Assembly: GCA_949987565.1 (NCBI GenBank)
Contig: OX465110.1
Coordinates: 20,107,773-20,171,772 of the forward strand
DNA: 64,000 nucleotides
Reading direction: 5' to 3'
Source of the DNA: Luidia sarsii
Taxonomy: Eukaryota > Echinodermata > Asteroidea > Paxillosida > Luidiidae
Below, piece after piece: positions 39,701 through 54,700 of the stretch. Both the position numbers and the translations under genes were made by a program. A model generated the notes under the pieces. It had not been told where the DNA came from and searched no databases. It saw only the letters and a list, made by a program, of their open reading frames with translations. The stretch's first letter is position 1, and each line of letters begins with the position of its first letter.

Positions 39701-42700
39701 ACAATCTGAGTGTGTTTGCCTCTGACCCTTGTATCTCCTCCAAGACAATCTGAGTGTGTTTGCCTCTGACCCTTGTATCTCCTCCAAGACAATCTGAGTG
39801 TGTTTGCCTCTGACCCTTGTATCTCCTCCAAGACAATCTGAGTGTGTTTGCCTCTGACCCTTGTATCTCCTCCAAGACAATCTGAGTGTGTTTGCCTCTG
39901 ACCCTTGTATCTCCTCCAAGACAATCTGAGTGTGTTTGCCTCTGACCCTTGTATCTCCTCCAAGACAATCTGAGTGTGTTTGCCTCTGACCCTTGTATCT
40001 CCTCCAAGACAATCTGAGTGTGTTTGCTCTGACCCTTGTATCTCCTCCAAGACAATCTGAGTGTGTTTGCCTCTGACCCTTGTATCTCCTCCAAGACAAT
40101 CTGAGTGTGTTTGCCTCTGACCCTTGTATCTCCTCCAAGACAATCTGAGTGTGTTTGCCTCTGACCCTTGTATCTCCTCCAAGACAATCTGAGTGTGTTT
40201 GCCTCTGACCCTTGTATCTCCTCCAAGACAATCTGAGTGTGTTTGCCTCTGACCCTTGTATCTCCTCCAAGACAATCTGAGTGTGTTTGCCTCTGACCCT
40301 TGTATCTCCTCCAAGACAATCTGAGTGTGTTTGCCTCTGACCCTTGTATCTCCTCCAAGACAATCTGAGTGTGTTTGCCTCTGACCCTTGTATCTCCTCC
40401 AAGACAATCTGAGTGTGTTTGCCTCTGACCCTTGTATCTCCTCCAAGACAATCTGAGTGTGTTTGCCTCTGACCCTTGTATCTCCTCCAAGACAATCTGA
40501 GTGTGTTTGCCTCTGACCCTTGTATCTCCTCCAAGACAATCTGAGTGTGTTTGCCTCTGACCCTTGTATCTCCTCCAAGACAATCTGAGTGTGTTTGCCT
40601 CTGACCCTTGTATCTCCTCCAAGACAATCTGAGTGTGTTTGCCTCTGACCCTTGTATCTCCTCCAAGACAATCTGAGTGTGTTTGCCTCTGACCCTTGTA
40701 TCTCCTCCAAGACAATCTGAGTGTGTTTGCCTCTGACCCTTGTATCTCCTCCAAGACAATCTGAGTGTGTTTGCCTCTGACCCTTGTATCTCCTCCAAGA
40801 CAATCTGAGTGTGTTTGCCCCTGACCCTTGTATCTCCTCCAAGACAATCTGAGTGTGTTTGCCTCTGACCCTTGTATCTCCTCCTCCTCCTCGCTGTGTC
40901 GCTGACTGTCCTCACTCGCCTCCAGGTCCTCCTCCTCTTCCTCCTCCTCCTCGTCGAACAACGACAATACCCCACTGTCCTCCTCATTGTAGTGGGCCTA
41001 AACGAAGACAAACAAACCAAGCAACGATTCAATACTACCGGCGCAATTTGGAACAGCATTAACCCTCCCTGCACAATGATCACTCTCAGTGCGCCTGTCG
41101 GTGTTGCTTCTATCTATTCTTTCAATTTCTGCCCGAAATTCCTTCTCCTAACATTTTTCATTCTGTGCAAAATACTGTATACTGGCTATTCTGCACCCTA
41201 CAGGTACCTCACACTATCATTCTGTACACCATCCACCTACCACTATCCTTCTGCATACCATCCACCTACCACTATCCTTCTGCATACCATCCACCTACCA
41301 CTACCCTTCTGCATACCATCCACCTACCACTACCCTTCTGCATACCATCCACCTACCACTACCCTTCTGCATACCATCCACCTACCACTACCCTTCTGCA
41401 TACCATCCACCTACCACTATCCTTCTGCATACATTGTGTACCATCCACCTACCACTATCATTCTGCATACCATCCACCTACCACTATCCTTCTGCATACC
41501 ATCCACCTACCACTACCCTTCTGCATACCATCCACCTACCACTATCCTTCTGCATACATTGTGTACCATCCACCTACCACTATCATTCTGCATACCATCC
41601 ACCTACCACTATCCTTCTGCATACCATCCACCTACCACTATCCTTCTGCATACCATCCACCTACCACTACCCTTCTGCATACCATCCACCTACCACTACC
41701 CTTCTGCATACCATCCACCTACCACTATCCTTCTGCATACCATCCACCTACCACTATCCTTCTGCATACCATCCACCTACCACTACCCTTCTGCATACCA
41801 TCCACCTACCACTACCCTTCTGCATACCATCCACCTACCACTATCCTTCTGCATACCATCCACCTACCACTATGCCTTCTGCATACCATCCACCTATACC
41901 ACTATGCCTTCTGCATACCATCCACCTACCACTATGCCTTCTGTGGACTGCAGGGAGTCCAACATGAGCTTGGTGATGACCTCTAGATGTGGGGCCATCT
42001 CCTCCCCCAGGACAGAGGACAGGGAAGCGAATAGACCGTACCTTCAAAACAACACAGCACAGACACAGAATAAGACACAAATGCTACAGAATAATAGAGC
42101 AACAGAATAGGAAACACATACTACATAATAAAATAGCAACATATTAGCAAACAAGTTTTACTGAATGACGCAGCAACAGAATGAAACGCTACAGAACAAC
42201 GCAATAGAATAAGGCATGAATGCTACATAGTAACATAGAAACAATGTTCATATTACATATTATGAAAAATGTCTGCATTGGAGAAGGAGTTGTGGGTTGG
42301 AATCCCACCCAAGCTTCCCTTTTGTTTCAGCTGGCTATCGGGCAAAGCACTGAGCATAGGTCCTACAGTGTGAACTACATATCAGGTAGGGAAAACCAAC
42401 ATTGGCTACCCACTGCTCGCAGCACACTACACTTTGGACTACACTACGGACTAAAACCATGGCTAACTTCAGAGAAAGTTTCCAGCCATGGCTCCTCGAA
42501 ACATGGGTCCACGGAGGGAGAGTGTGCGTCAAAACTCACGTGCATCGGCGCAGGTCGGGGTCGTTGACCTCCTCGATCAGCTTCAATCCCAGCTGGAGGC
42601 ATTCCCCGGCCAGCGGCAGGAAGTTCTCCCGGCCCAGCGTGCGCGCCAACACGCCCAGGGTATCTGGCCAGACGAAAAAGATGTGGGGGTTAAAAATGCA

Positions 42701-45700
42701 CCGTTATCTCGCTACGATCTTGGATCAAAAATGGAGGCTTTCTGTCTCTGAGATAGGTCACACTAGTATCGCAACATCTAGGATCATAAATGGAGGCTTT
42801 CTGTCTCTGAGAAAGGTCACACTAGGATTGAAACATCGAGAATTGAAAACGGAAGCTTTCTGTCTCAAAGAAAGGTCCTGCAAAAAAACAACATGTACAA
42901 CCCCAAAATACGGAGGCTTACTGCCTCCGAGAAAGGTCCCGCTAGGATCAAAACATCGGGGCCCACACGATTTGTTTTGGAAGGGACGAGAACCGGACTC
43001 ACCAATGGCCTGGACCTGTAGCGTCAATGCGTCGCCGGTCTGCACTGTGGTGAGGTAGACGCGAAGGTGCTCCATGATTGGCTGGAAGAAGGGGAGCATG
43101 TGCTGCTTGGCTGCATTGCTGGTGGCTCCTGGAGTGAAGGGGGGAGGAGAGAGTTGGGTGAGAGAGAAAGGGGAAGTCAAAGTAACAGCTTCCCCGATTC
43201 AATCAAATAAAGGGGAAAAAGGCCAACAAATGACATTTTTCATAAAACAATTTCAACTAATTGCAAAATGTTAGTTGGGTCTGTTAATATTTTTGGACAA
43301 AATGGCAAAGAAAACTTTGACTGGACTGAAAAATGAACCCGAGACTCAATCTCACTAATGTATTTGGTGGCAGTACATACCCATATCACTAATGGCTGGT
43401 TCATTTAGTATTTGGTGGCAGACATCAGTCCATACCCATATCACTAATGGCTGGTTCATTTAGTATTTGGTGGTAGACATCAGTCCATACCCATATCACT
43501 AATGGCTGGTTCATTTAGTATTTGGTGGCAGTACATACCCATATCACTAATGGCTGGTTCATTTAGTATTTGGTGGTAGACATCAGTACATACCCATATC
43601 ACTAATGGCTGGTTCATTTAGTATTTGGTGGTAGACATCAGTACATACCCATATCACTAATGGCTGGTTCATTTAGTATTTGGTGGTAGACATCAGTCCA
43701 TACCCATATCACTAATGGCTGGTTCATTTAGTATTTGGTGGCAGACACCAGTACATACCCATATCACTAATGGCTGGTTCATTTAGTATTTGGTGGTAGA
43801 CATCAGTACATACCCATATCACTAATGGCTGGTTCATTTAGTATTTGGTGGTAGACATCAGTACATACCCATATCACTAATGGCTGGTTCATTTAGTATT
43901 TGGTGGTAGACATCAGTCCATACCCATATCACTAATGGCTGGTTCATTTAGTATTTGGTGGTAGACATCAGTCCATACCCATATCACTAATGGCTGGTTT
44001 ATTTAGTATTTGGTGGTAGACATCAGTCCATACCCATATCACTAATGGCTGGTTCATTTAGTATTTGGTGGTAGACATCAGTACATACCCATATCACTAA
44101 TGGCTGGTTCATTTAGTATTTGGTGGTAGACATCAGTACATACCCATATCACTAATGGCTGGTTCATTTAGTATTTGGTGGTAGACACCAGTACATACCC
44201 ATATCACTAATGGCTGGTTCATTTAGTATTTGGTGGCAGACATCAGTACATACCCATATCACTAATGGCTGGTTCATTTAGTATTTGGTGGTAGACATCA
44301 GTATATACCCATATCACTAATGGCTGGTTCATTTAGTATTTGGTGGCAGACACCAGTACATACCCATATCACTAATGGCTGGTTCATTTAGTATTTGGTG
44401 GCAGACATCAGTACATACCCATATCACTAATGGCTGGTTCATTTAGTATTTGGTGGTAGACATCAGTACATACCCATATCACTAATGGCTGGTTCATTTA
44501 GTATTTGGTGGCAGACATCAGTACATACCCATATCACTAATGGCTGGTTCATTTAGTATTTGGTGGTAGACATCAGTACATACCCATATCACTAATGGCT
44601 GGTTCATTTAGTATTTGGTGGTAGACATCAGTACATACCCATATCACTAATGGCTGGTTCATTTAGTATTTGGTGGTAGACATCAGTACATACCCATATC
44701 ACTAATGGCTGGTTCATTTAGTATTTGGTGGCAGACATCAGTCCATACCCATATCACTAATGGCTGGTTCATTTAGTATTTGGTGGCAGACATCAGTACA
44801 TACCCATATCACTAATGGCTGGTTCATTTAGTATTTGGTGGTAGACATCAGTCCATACCCATATCACTAATGGCTGGTTTATTTAGTATTTGGTGGTAGA
44901 CATCAGTCCATACCCATATCACTAATGGCTGGTTCATTTAGTATTTGGTGGCAGACACCAGTACAGACCCATATCACTAATGGCTGGTTCATTTAGTATT
45001 TGGTGGCAGACATCAGTACATACCCATATCACTAATGGCTGGTTCATTTAGTATTTGGTGGCAGACATCAGTCCATACCCATATCACTAATGGCTGGTTC
45101 ATTTAGTATTTGGTGGCAGACATCAGTCCATACCCATATCACTAATGGCTGGTTCATTTAGTATTTGGTGGCAGACATCAGTCCATACCCATATCACTAA
45201 TGGCTGGTTCATTTAGTATTTGGTGGTAGACATCAGTCCATACCCATATCACTAATGGCTGGTTCATTTAGTATTTGGTGGCAGACATCAGTACATACCC
45301 ATATCACTAATGGCTGGTTCATTTAGTATTTGGTGGTAGACATCAGTCCATACCCATATCACTAATGGCTGGTTCATTTAGTATTTGGTGGCAGTACATA
45401 CCCATATCACTAATGGCTGGTTCATTTAGTATTTGGTGGTAGACATCAGTACATACCCATATCACTAATGGCTGGTTCATTTAGTATTTGGTGGCAGACA
45501 TCAGTACATACCCATATCACTAATGGCTGGTTTATTTAGTATTTGGTGGCAGACATCAGTACATACCCATATCACTAATGGCTGGTTCATTTAGTATTTG
45601 GTGGTAGACATCAGTCCATACCCATATCACTAATGGCTGGTTCATTTAGTATTTGGTGGTAGACATCAGTACATACCCATATCACTAATGGCTGGTTCAT

Positions 45701-48700
45701 TTAGTATTTGGTGGTAGACATCAGTATATACCCATATCACTAATGGCTGGTTCATTTAGTATTTGGTGGTAGACATCAGTACATACCCATATCACTAATG
45801 GCTGGTTCATTTAGTATTTGGTGGCAGACATCAGTACATACCCATATCACTAATGGCTGGTTCATTTAGTATTTGGTGGCAGACATCAGTACATACCCAT
45901 ATCACTAATGGCTGGTTCATTTAGTATTTGGTGGTAGACATCAGTACATACCCATATCACTAATGGCTGGTTCATTTAGTATTTGGTGGTAGACATCAGT
46001 ACATACCCATATCACTAATGGCTGGTTCATTTAGTATTTGGTGGTAGACATCAGTATATACCCATATCACTAATGGCTGGTTCATTTAGTATTTGGTGGC
46101 AGACATCAGTACATACCCATATCACTAATGGCTGGTTCATTTAGTATTTGGTGGCAGACATCAGTCCATACCCATATCACTAATGGCTGGTTCATTTAGT
46201 ATTTGGTGGCAGACATCAGTACATACCCATATCACTAATGGCTGGTTCATTTAGTATTTGGTGGTAGACATCAGTACATACCCATATCACTAATGGCTGG
46301 TTCATTTAGTATTTGGTGGTAGACATCAGTACATACCCATATCACTAATGGCTGGTTCATTTAGTATTTGGTGGTAGACATCAGTACATACCCATATCAC
46401 TAATGGCTGGTTCATTTAGTATTTGGTGGTAGACATCAGTACATACCCATATCACTAATGGCTGGTTCATTTAGTATTTGGTGGTAGACATCAGTACATA
46501 CCCATATCACTAATGGCTGGTTCATTTAGTATTTGGTGGTAGACATCAGTACATACCCATATCACTAATGGCTGGTTCATTTAGTATTTGGTGGCAGACA
46601 TCAGTACATACCCATATCACTAATGGCTGGTTCATTTAGTATTTGGTGGTAGACATCAGTACATACCCATATCACTAATGGCTGGTTCATTTAGATTTTG
46701 GTGGTAGACATCAGTACATACCCATATCACTAATGGCTGGTTCATTTAGTATTTGGTGGTAGACATCAGTACATACCCATATCACTAATGGCTGGTTCAT
46801 TTAGTATTTGGTGGTAGACATCAGTACATACCCATATCACTAATGGCTGGTTCATTTAGTATTTGGTGGTAGACAGCTGTACATACCCATATCACTAATG
46901 GCTGGTTCATTTAGTATTTGGTGGCAGACATCAGTCCATACCCATATCACTAATGGCTGGTTCATTTAGTATTTGGTGGTAGACATCAGTACATACCCAT
47001 ATCACTAATGGCTGGTTCATTTAGTATTTGGTGGTAGACATCAGTACATACCCATATCACTAATGGCTGGTTCATTTAGTATTTGGTGGCAGACATCAGT
47101 ACATACCCATATCACTAATGGCTGGTTCATTTAGTATTTGGTGGTAGACATCAGTACATACCCATATCACATATCACTAATGGCTGGTTCATTTAGTATT
47201 TGGTGGCAGACATCAGTACATACCCATATCACTAATGGCTGGTTCATTTAGTATTTGGTGGCAGACAGCTGTACATACCCATATCACTAATGGCTGGTTC
47301 ATTTAGTATTTGGTGGCAGACATCAGTACATACCCATATCACTAATGGCTGGTTCATTTAGTATTTGGTGGTAGACAGCTGTACATACCCATATCACTAA
47401 TGGCTGGTTCATTTAGTATTTGGTGGCAGACATCAGTACATACCCATATCACTAATGGCTGGTTCATTTAGTATTTGGTGGTAGACATCAGTCCATACCC
47501 ATATCACTAATGGCTGGTTCATTTAGTATTTGGTGGTAGACATCAGTACATACCCATATCACTAATGGCTGGTTCATTTAGTATTTGGTGGTAGACATCA
47601 GTATATACCCATATCACTAATGGCTGGTTCATTTAGTATTTGGTGGTAGACACCAGTACATACCCATATCACTAATGGCTGGTTCATTTAGTATTTGGTG
47701 GCAGACATCAGTATATACCCATATCACTAATGGCTGGTTCATTTAGTATTTGGTGGTAGACATCAGTACATACCCATATCACTAATGGCTGGTTCATTTA
47801 GTATTTGGTGGCAGACATCAGTCCATACCCATATCACTAATGGCTGGTTCATTTAGTATTTGGTGGTAGACATCAGTACATACCCATATCACTAATGGCT
47901 GGTTCATTTAGTATTTGGTGGTAGACATCAGTACATACCCATATCACTAATGGCTGGTTCATTTAGTATTTGGTGGCAGACATCAGTACATACCCATATC
48001 ACTAATGGCTGGTTCATTTAGTATTTGGTGGCAGACAGCTGTACATACCCATATCACTAATGGCTGGTTCGTTTAGTATTTGGTGGCAGACATCAGTACA
48101 TACCCATATCACTAATGGCTGGTTCATTTAGTATTTGGTGGTAGACATCAGTACATACCCATATCACTAATGGCTGGTTCATTTAGTATTTGGTGGCAGA
48201 CAGCTGTACATACCCATATCACTAATGGCTGGTTCGTTTAGTATTTGGTGGCAGACATCAGTACATACCCATATCACTAATGGCTGGTTCATTTAGTATT
48301 TGGTGGTAGACATCAGTACATACCCATATCACTAATGGCTGGTTCATTTAGTATTTGGTGGTAGACATCAGTACATACCCATATCACTAATGGCTGGTTC
48401 GTTTAGTATTTGGTGGTAGACATCAGTACATACCCATATCACTAATGGCTGGTTCATTTAGTATTTGGTGGCAGACATCAGTACATACCCATATCACTAA
48501 TGGCTGGTTCATTTAGTATTTGGTGGTAGACATCAGTCCATACCCATATCACTAATGGCTGGTTCATTTAGTATTTGGTGGTAGACATCAGTACATACCC
48601 ATATCACTAATGGCTGGTTCATTTAGTATTTGGTGGTAGACATCAGTACATACCCATATCACTAATGGCTGGTTCATTTAGTATTTGGTGGCAGACATCA

Positions 48701-51700
48701 GTCCATACCCATATCACTAATGGCTGGTTCATTTAGTATTTGGTGGCAGACATCAGTACATACCCATATCACTAATGGCTGGTTCATTTAGTATTTGGTG
48801 GCAGACATCAGTCCATACCCATATCACTAATGGCTGGTTCATTTAGTATTTGGTGGCAGACATCAGTACATACCCATATCACTAATGGCTGGTTCATTTA
48901 GTATTTGGTGGCAGACATCAGTACATACCCATATCACTAATGGCTGGTTCATTTAGTATTTGGTGGCAGACATCAGTCCATACCCATATCACTAATGGCT
49001 GGTTCATTTAGTATTTGGTGGTAGACATCAGTACATACCCATATCACTAATGGCTGGTTCATTTAGTATTTGGTGGCAGACATCAGTACATACCCATATC
49101 ACTAATGGCTGGTTCATTTAGTATTTGGTGGTAGACATCAGTACATACCCATATCACTAATGGCTGGTTCATTTAGTATTTGGTGGTAGACATCAGTACA
49201 TACCCATATCACTAATGGCTGGTTCATTTAGTATTTGGTGGCAGACATCAGTCCATACCCATATCACTAATGGCTGGTTCATTTAGTATTTGGTGGCAGA
49301 CATCAGTACATACCCATATCACTAATGGCTGGTTCATTTAGTATTTGGTGGCAGACATCAGTCCATACCCATATCACTAATGGCTGGTTCATTTAGTATT
49401 TGGTGGCAGACATCAGTACATACCCATATCACTAATGGCTGGTTGATTTAGTATTTGGTGGTAGACATCAGTCCATACCCATATCACTAATGGCTGGTTT
49501 ATTTAGTATTTGGTGGTAGACATCAGTCCATACCCATATCACTAATGGCTGGTTCATTTAGTATTTGGTGGCAGACACCAGTACATACCCATATCACTAA
49601 TGGCTGGTTCATTTAGTATTTGGTGGCAGACATCAGTACATACCCATATCACTAATGGCTGGTTCATTTAGTATTTGGTGGCAGACATCAGTCCATACCC
49701 ATATCACTAATGGCTGGTTCATTTAGTATTTGGTGGTAGACATCAGTACATACCCATATCACTAATGGCTGGTTCATTTAGTATTTGGTGGCAGACATCA
49801 GTCCATACCCATATCACTAATGGCTGGTTCATTTAGTATTTGGTGGTAGACATCAGTACATACCCATATCACTAATGGCTGGTTCATTTAGTATTTGGTG
49901 GTAGACATCAGTACATACCCATATCACTAATGGCTGGTTCATTTAGTATTTGGTGGTAGACATCAGTACATACCCATATCACTAATGGCTGGTTCATTTA
50001 GTATTTGGTGGCAGACATCAGTACATACCCATATCACTAATGGCTGGTTCATTTAGTATTTGGTGGCAGACAGCTGTACATACCCATATCACTAATGGCT
50101 GGTTCATTTAGTATTTGGTGGTAGACATCAGTACATACCAATATCACTAATGGCTGGTTCATTTAGTATTTGGTGGTAGACATCAGTACATACCCATATC
50201 ACTAATGGCTGGTTCATTTAGTATTTGGTGGCAGACATCAGTACATACCCATATCACTAATGGCTGGTTCATTTAGTATTTGGTGGTAGACACCAGTACA
50301 TACCCATATCACTAATGGCTGGTTCATTTAGTATTTGGTGGTAGACATCAGTACATACCCATATCACTAATGGCTGGTTCATTTAGTATTTGGTGGCAGA
50401 CATCAGTCCATACCCATATCACTAATGGCTGGTTCATTTAGTATTTGGTGGCAGACAGCTGTACATACCCATATCACTAATGGCTGGTTCATTTAGTATT
50501 TGGTGGTAGACATCAGTACATACCCATATCACTAATGGCTGGTTCATTTAGTATTTGGTGGTAGACATCAGTACATACCCATATCACTAATGGCTGGTTC
50601 ATTTAGTATTTGGTGGCAGACATCAGTACATACCCATATCACTAATGGCTGGTTCATTTAGTATTTGGTGGTAGACATCAGTCCATACCCATATCACTAA
50701 TGGCTGGTTCATTTAGTATTTGGTGGCAGACATCAGTACATACCCATATCACTAATGGCTGGTTCATTTAGTATTTGGTGGTAGACATCAGTACATACCC
50801 ATATCACTAATGGCTGGTTCATTTAGTATTTGGTGGTAGACATCAGTCCATACCCATATCACTAATGGCTGGTTCATTTAGTATTTGGTGGCAGACATCA
50901 GTACATACCCATATCACTAATGGCTGGTTCATTTAGTATTTGGTGGTAGACATCAGTACATACCCATATCACTAATGGCTGGTTCATTTAGTATTTGGTG
51001 GTAGACATCAGTACATACCCATATCACTAATGGCTGGTTCATTTAGTATTTGGTGGCAGACATCAGTACATACCCATATCACTAATGGCTGGTTCATTTA
51101 GTATTTGGTGGTAGACATCAGTACATACCCATATCACTAATGGCTGGTTCATTTAGTATTTGGTGGTAGACATCAGTACATACCCATATCACTAATGGCT
51201 GGTTCATTTAGTATTTGGTGGTAGACATCAGTACATACCCATATCACTAATGGCTGGTTCATTTAGTATTTGGTGGTAGACATCAGTACATACCCATATC
51301 ACTAATGGCTGGTTCATTTAGTATTTGGTGGCAGACATCAGTCCATACCCATATCACTAATGGCTGGTTCATTTAGTATTTGGTGGCAGACATCAGTACA
51401 TACCCATATCACTAATGGCTGGTTCATTTAGTATTTGGTGGCAGACATCAGTACATACCCATATCACTAATGGCTGGTTCATTTAGTATTTGGTGGTAGA
51501 CATCAGTACATACCCATATCACTAATGGCTGGTTCATTTAGTATTTGGTGGTAGACATCAGTACATACCCATATCACTAATGGCTGGTTCATTTAGTATT
51601 TGGTGGTAGACATCAGTACATACCCATATCACTAATGGCTGGTTCATTTAGTATTTGGTGGCAGACACCAGTACATACCCATATCACTAATGGCTGGTTC

Positions 51701-54700
51701 ATTTAGTATTTGGTGGCAGACAGCTGTACATACCCATATCACTAATGGCTGGTTCATTTAGTATTTGGTGGCAGACATCAGTCCATACCCATATCACTAA
51801 TGGCTGGTTCATTTAGTATTTGGTGGTAGACATCAGTCCATACCCATATCACTAATGGCTGGTTCATTTAGTATTTGGTGGCAGACAGCTGTACATACCC
51901 ATATCACTAATGGCTGGTTCATTTAGTATTTGGTGGCAGACATCAGTCCATACCCATATCACTAATGGCTGGTTCATTTAGTATTTGGTGGCAGACAGCT
52001 GTACATACCCATATCACTAATGGCTGGTTCATTTAGTATTTGGTGGCAGACATCAGTCCATACCCATATCACTAATAGCTGGTTCATTTAGTATTTGGTG
52101 GTAGACATCAGTACATACCCATATCACTAATGGCTGGTTCATTTAGTATTTGGTGGCAGACATCAGTATATACCCATATCACTAATGGCTGGTTCATTTA
52201 GTATTTGGTGGCAGACAGCTGTACATACCCATATCACTAATGGCTGGTTCATTTAGTATTTGGTGGTAGACATCAGTACATACCCATATCACTAATGGCT
52301 GGTTCATTTAGTATTTGGTGGCAGACATCAGTCCATACCCATATCACTAATAGCTGGTTCATTTAGTATTTGGTGGTAGACATCAGTACATACCCATATC
52401 ACTAATGGCTGGTTCATTTAGTATTTGGTGGCAGACATCAGTACATACCCATATCACTAATGGCTGGTTCATTTAGTATTTGGTGGTAGACATCAGTACA
52501 TACCCATATCACTAATGGCTGGTTCATTTAGTATTTGGTGGCAGACATCAGTACATACCCATATCACTAATGGCTGGTTCATTTAGTATTTGGTGGCAGA
52601 CATCAGTACATACCCATATCACTAATGGCTGGTTCATTTAGTATTTGGTGGCAGACAGCTGTACATACCCATATCACTAATGGCTGGTTCATTTAGTATT
52701 TGGTGGTAGACATCAGTACATACCCATATCACTAATGGCTGGTTCATTTAGTATTTGGTGGTAGACATCAGTACATACCCATATCACTAATAGCTGGTTC
52801 ATTTAGTATTTGGTGGTAGACATCAGTCCATACCCATATCACTAATAGCTGGTTCATTTAGTATTTGGTGGCAGACATCAGTCCATACCCATATCACTAA
52901 TAGCTGGTTCATTTAGTATTTGGTGGTAGACATCAGTACATACCCATATCACTAATGGCTGGTTCATTTAGTATTTGGTGGTAGACATCAGTACATACCC
53001 ATATCACTAATGGCTGGTTCATTTAGTATTTGGTGGTAGACATCAGTACATACCCATATCACTAATGGCTGGTTCATTTAGTATTTGGTGGTAGACATCA
53101 GTACATACCCATATCACTAATGGCTGGTTCATTTAGTATTTGGTGGCAGACATCAGTCCATACCCATATCACTAATGGCTGGTTCATTTAGTATTTGGTG
53201 GTAGACATCAGTACATACCCATATCACTAATGGCTGGTTCATTTAGTATTTGGTGGCAGACACCAGTACATACCCATATCACTAATGGCTGGTTCATTTA
53301 GTATTTGGTGGTAGACATCAGTACATACCCATATCACTAATGGCTGGTTCATTTAGTATTTGGTGGTAGACATCAGTACATACCCATATCACTAATGGCT
53401 GGTTCATTTAGTATTTGGTGGTAGACAGCTGTACATACCCATATCACTAATGGCTGGTTCATTTAGTATTTGGTGGCAGACATCAGTCCATACCCATATC
53501 ACTAATGGCTGGTTCATTTAGTATTTGGTGGCAGACAGCTGTACATACCCATATCACTAATGGCTGGTTCATTTAGTATTTGGTGGTAGACATCAGTCCA
53601 TACCCATATCACTAATGGCTGGTTCATTTAGTATTTGGTGGTAGACATCAGTACATACCCATATCACTAATGGCTGGTTCATTTAGTATTTGGTGGTAGA
53701 CATCAGTACATACCCATATCACTAATGGCTGGTTCATTTAGTATTTGGTGGTAGACATCAGTCCATACCCATATCACTAATGGCTGGTTCATTTAGTATT
53801 TGGTGGCAGACATCAGTCCATACCCATATCACTAATGGCTGGTTCATTTAGTATTTGGTGGTAGACATCAGTCCATACCCATATCACTAATGGCTGGTTC
53901 ATTTAGTATTTGGTGGTAGACAGCTGTACATACCCATATCACTAATGGCTGGTTCATTTAGTATTTGGTGGTAGACATCAGTCCATACCCATATCACTAA
54001 TGGCTGGTTCATTTAGTATTTGGTGGTAGACATCAGTACATACCCATATCACTAATGGCTGGTTCATTTAGTATTTGGTGGTAGACATCAGTCCATACCC
54101 ATATCACTAATGGCTGGTTCATTTAGTATTTGGTGGTAGACATCAGTACATACCCATATCACTAATGGCTGGTTCATTTAGTATTTGGTGGTAGACAGCT
54201 GTACATACCTATTGCGCTAATGGCTAGTTCCTTGATATGTATCGCATGCGATGTCTGCAACGTTGTCAGCAGTCTCTCCATCAGCGTCGGAAGATATGGA
54301 AGCAGTTCATCTGACCCTGCAGACCAAGATGTATCAAATTCTTTTCTTTGACTTTTATGACTCTTGGGGTTTAATAGTGAGCATGCCCACATTTAAGAGT
54401 ATCTGCCTGCACCAAGGCCTATAAGAGATCAGGGCTACAGCTAGGGCTTCACAAGAAAAAAGTATCTGCTGTTGCAGTCTCTGTCCATCTCCCTTGCTCC
54501 CTCCCTTCCTCTCTCTCTCTCTCTCTCCATCTCCCTCTCTCCCTACCTTCTTATCTCCTTCTCTTTCTGTCCCTCTTCCTGTCTCCCCCCTCTCTCTGGC
54601 CCTCCCTCTCTCCCTCTTTCTCTGCCCCTTTCTGCCCCTCTCTCTCTCCCTCTTTCTCTGCCCCTCTCTCTGCCCCTCACTCTCCCCCTCTTTCTCTGCC

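Noticed and set aside
43353..54208. CRISPR-like array
   Set aside because: Repeats are contiguous with no unique spacers, and the host is a eukaryote; it is a tandem satellite.
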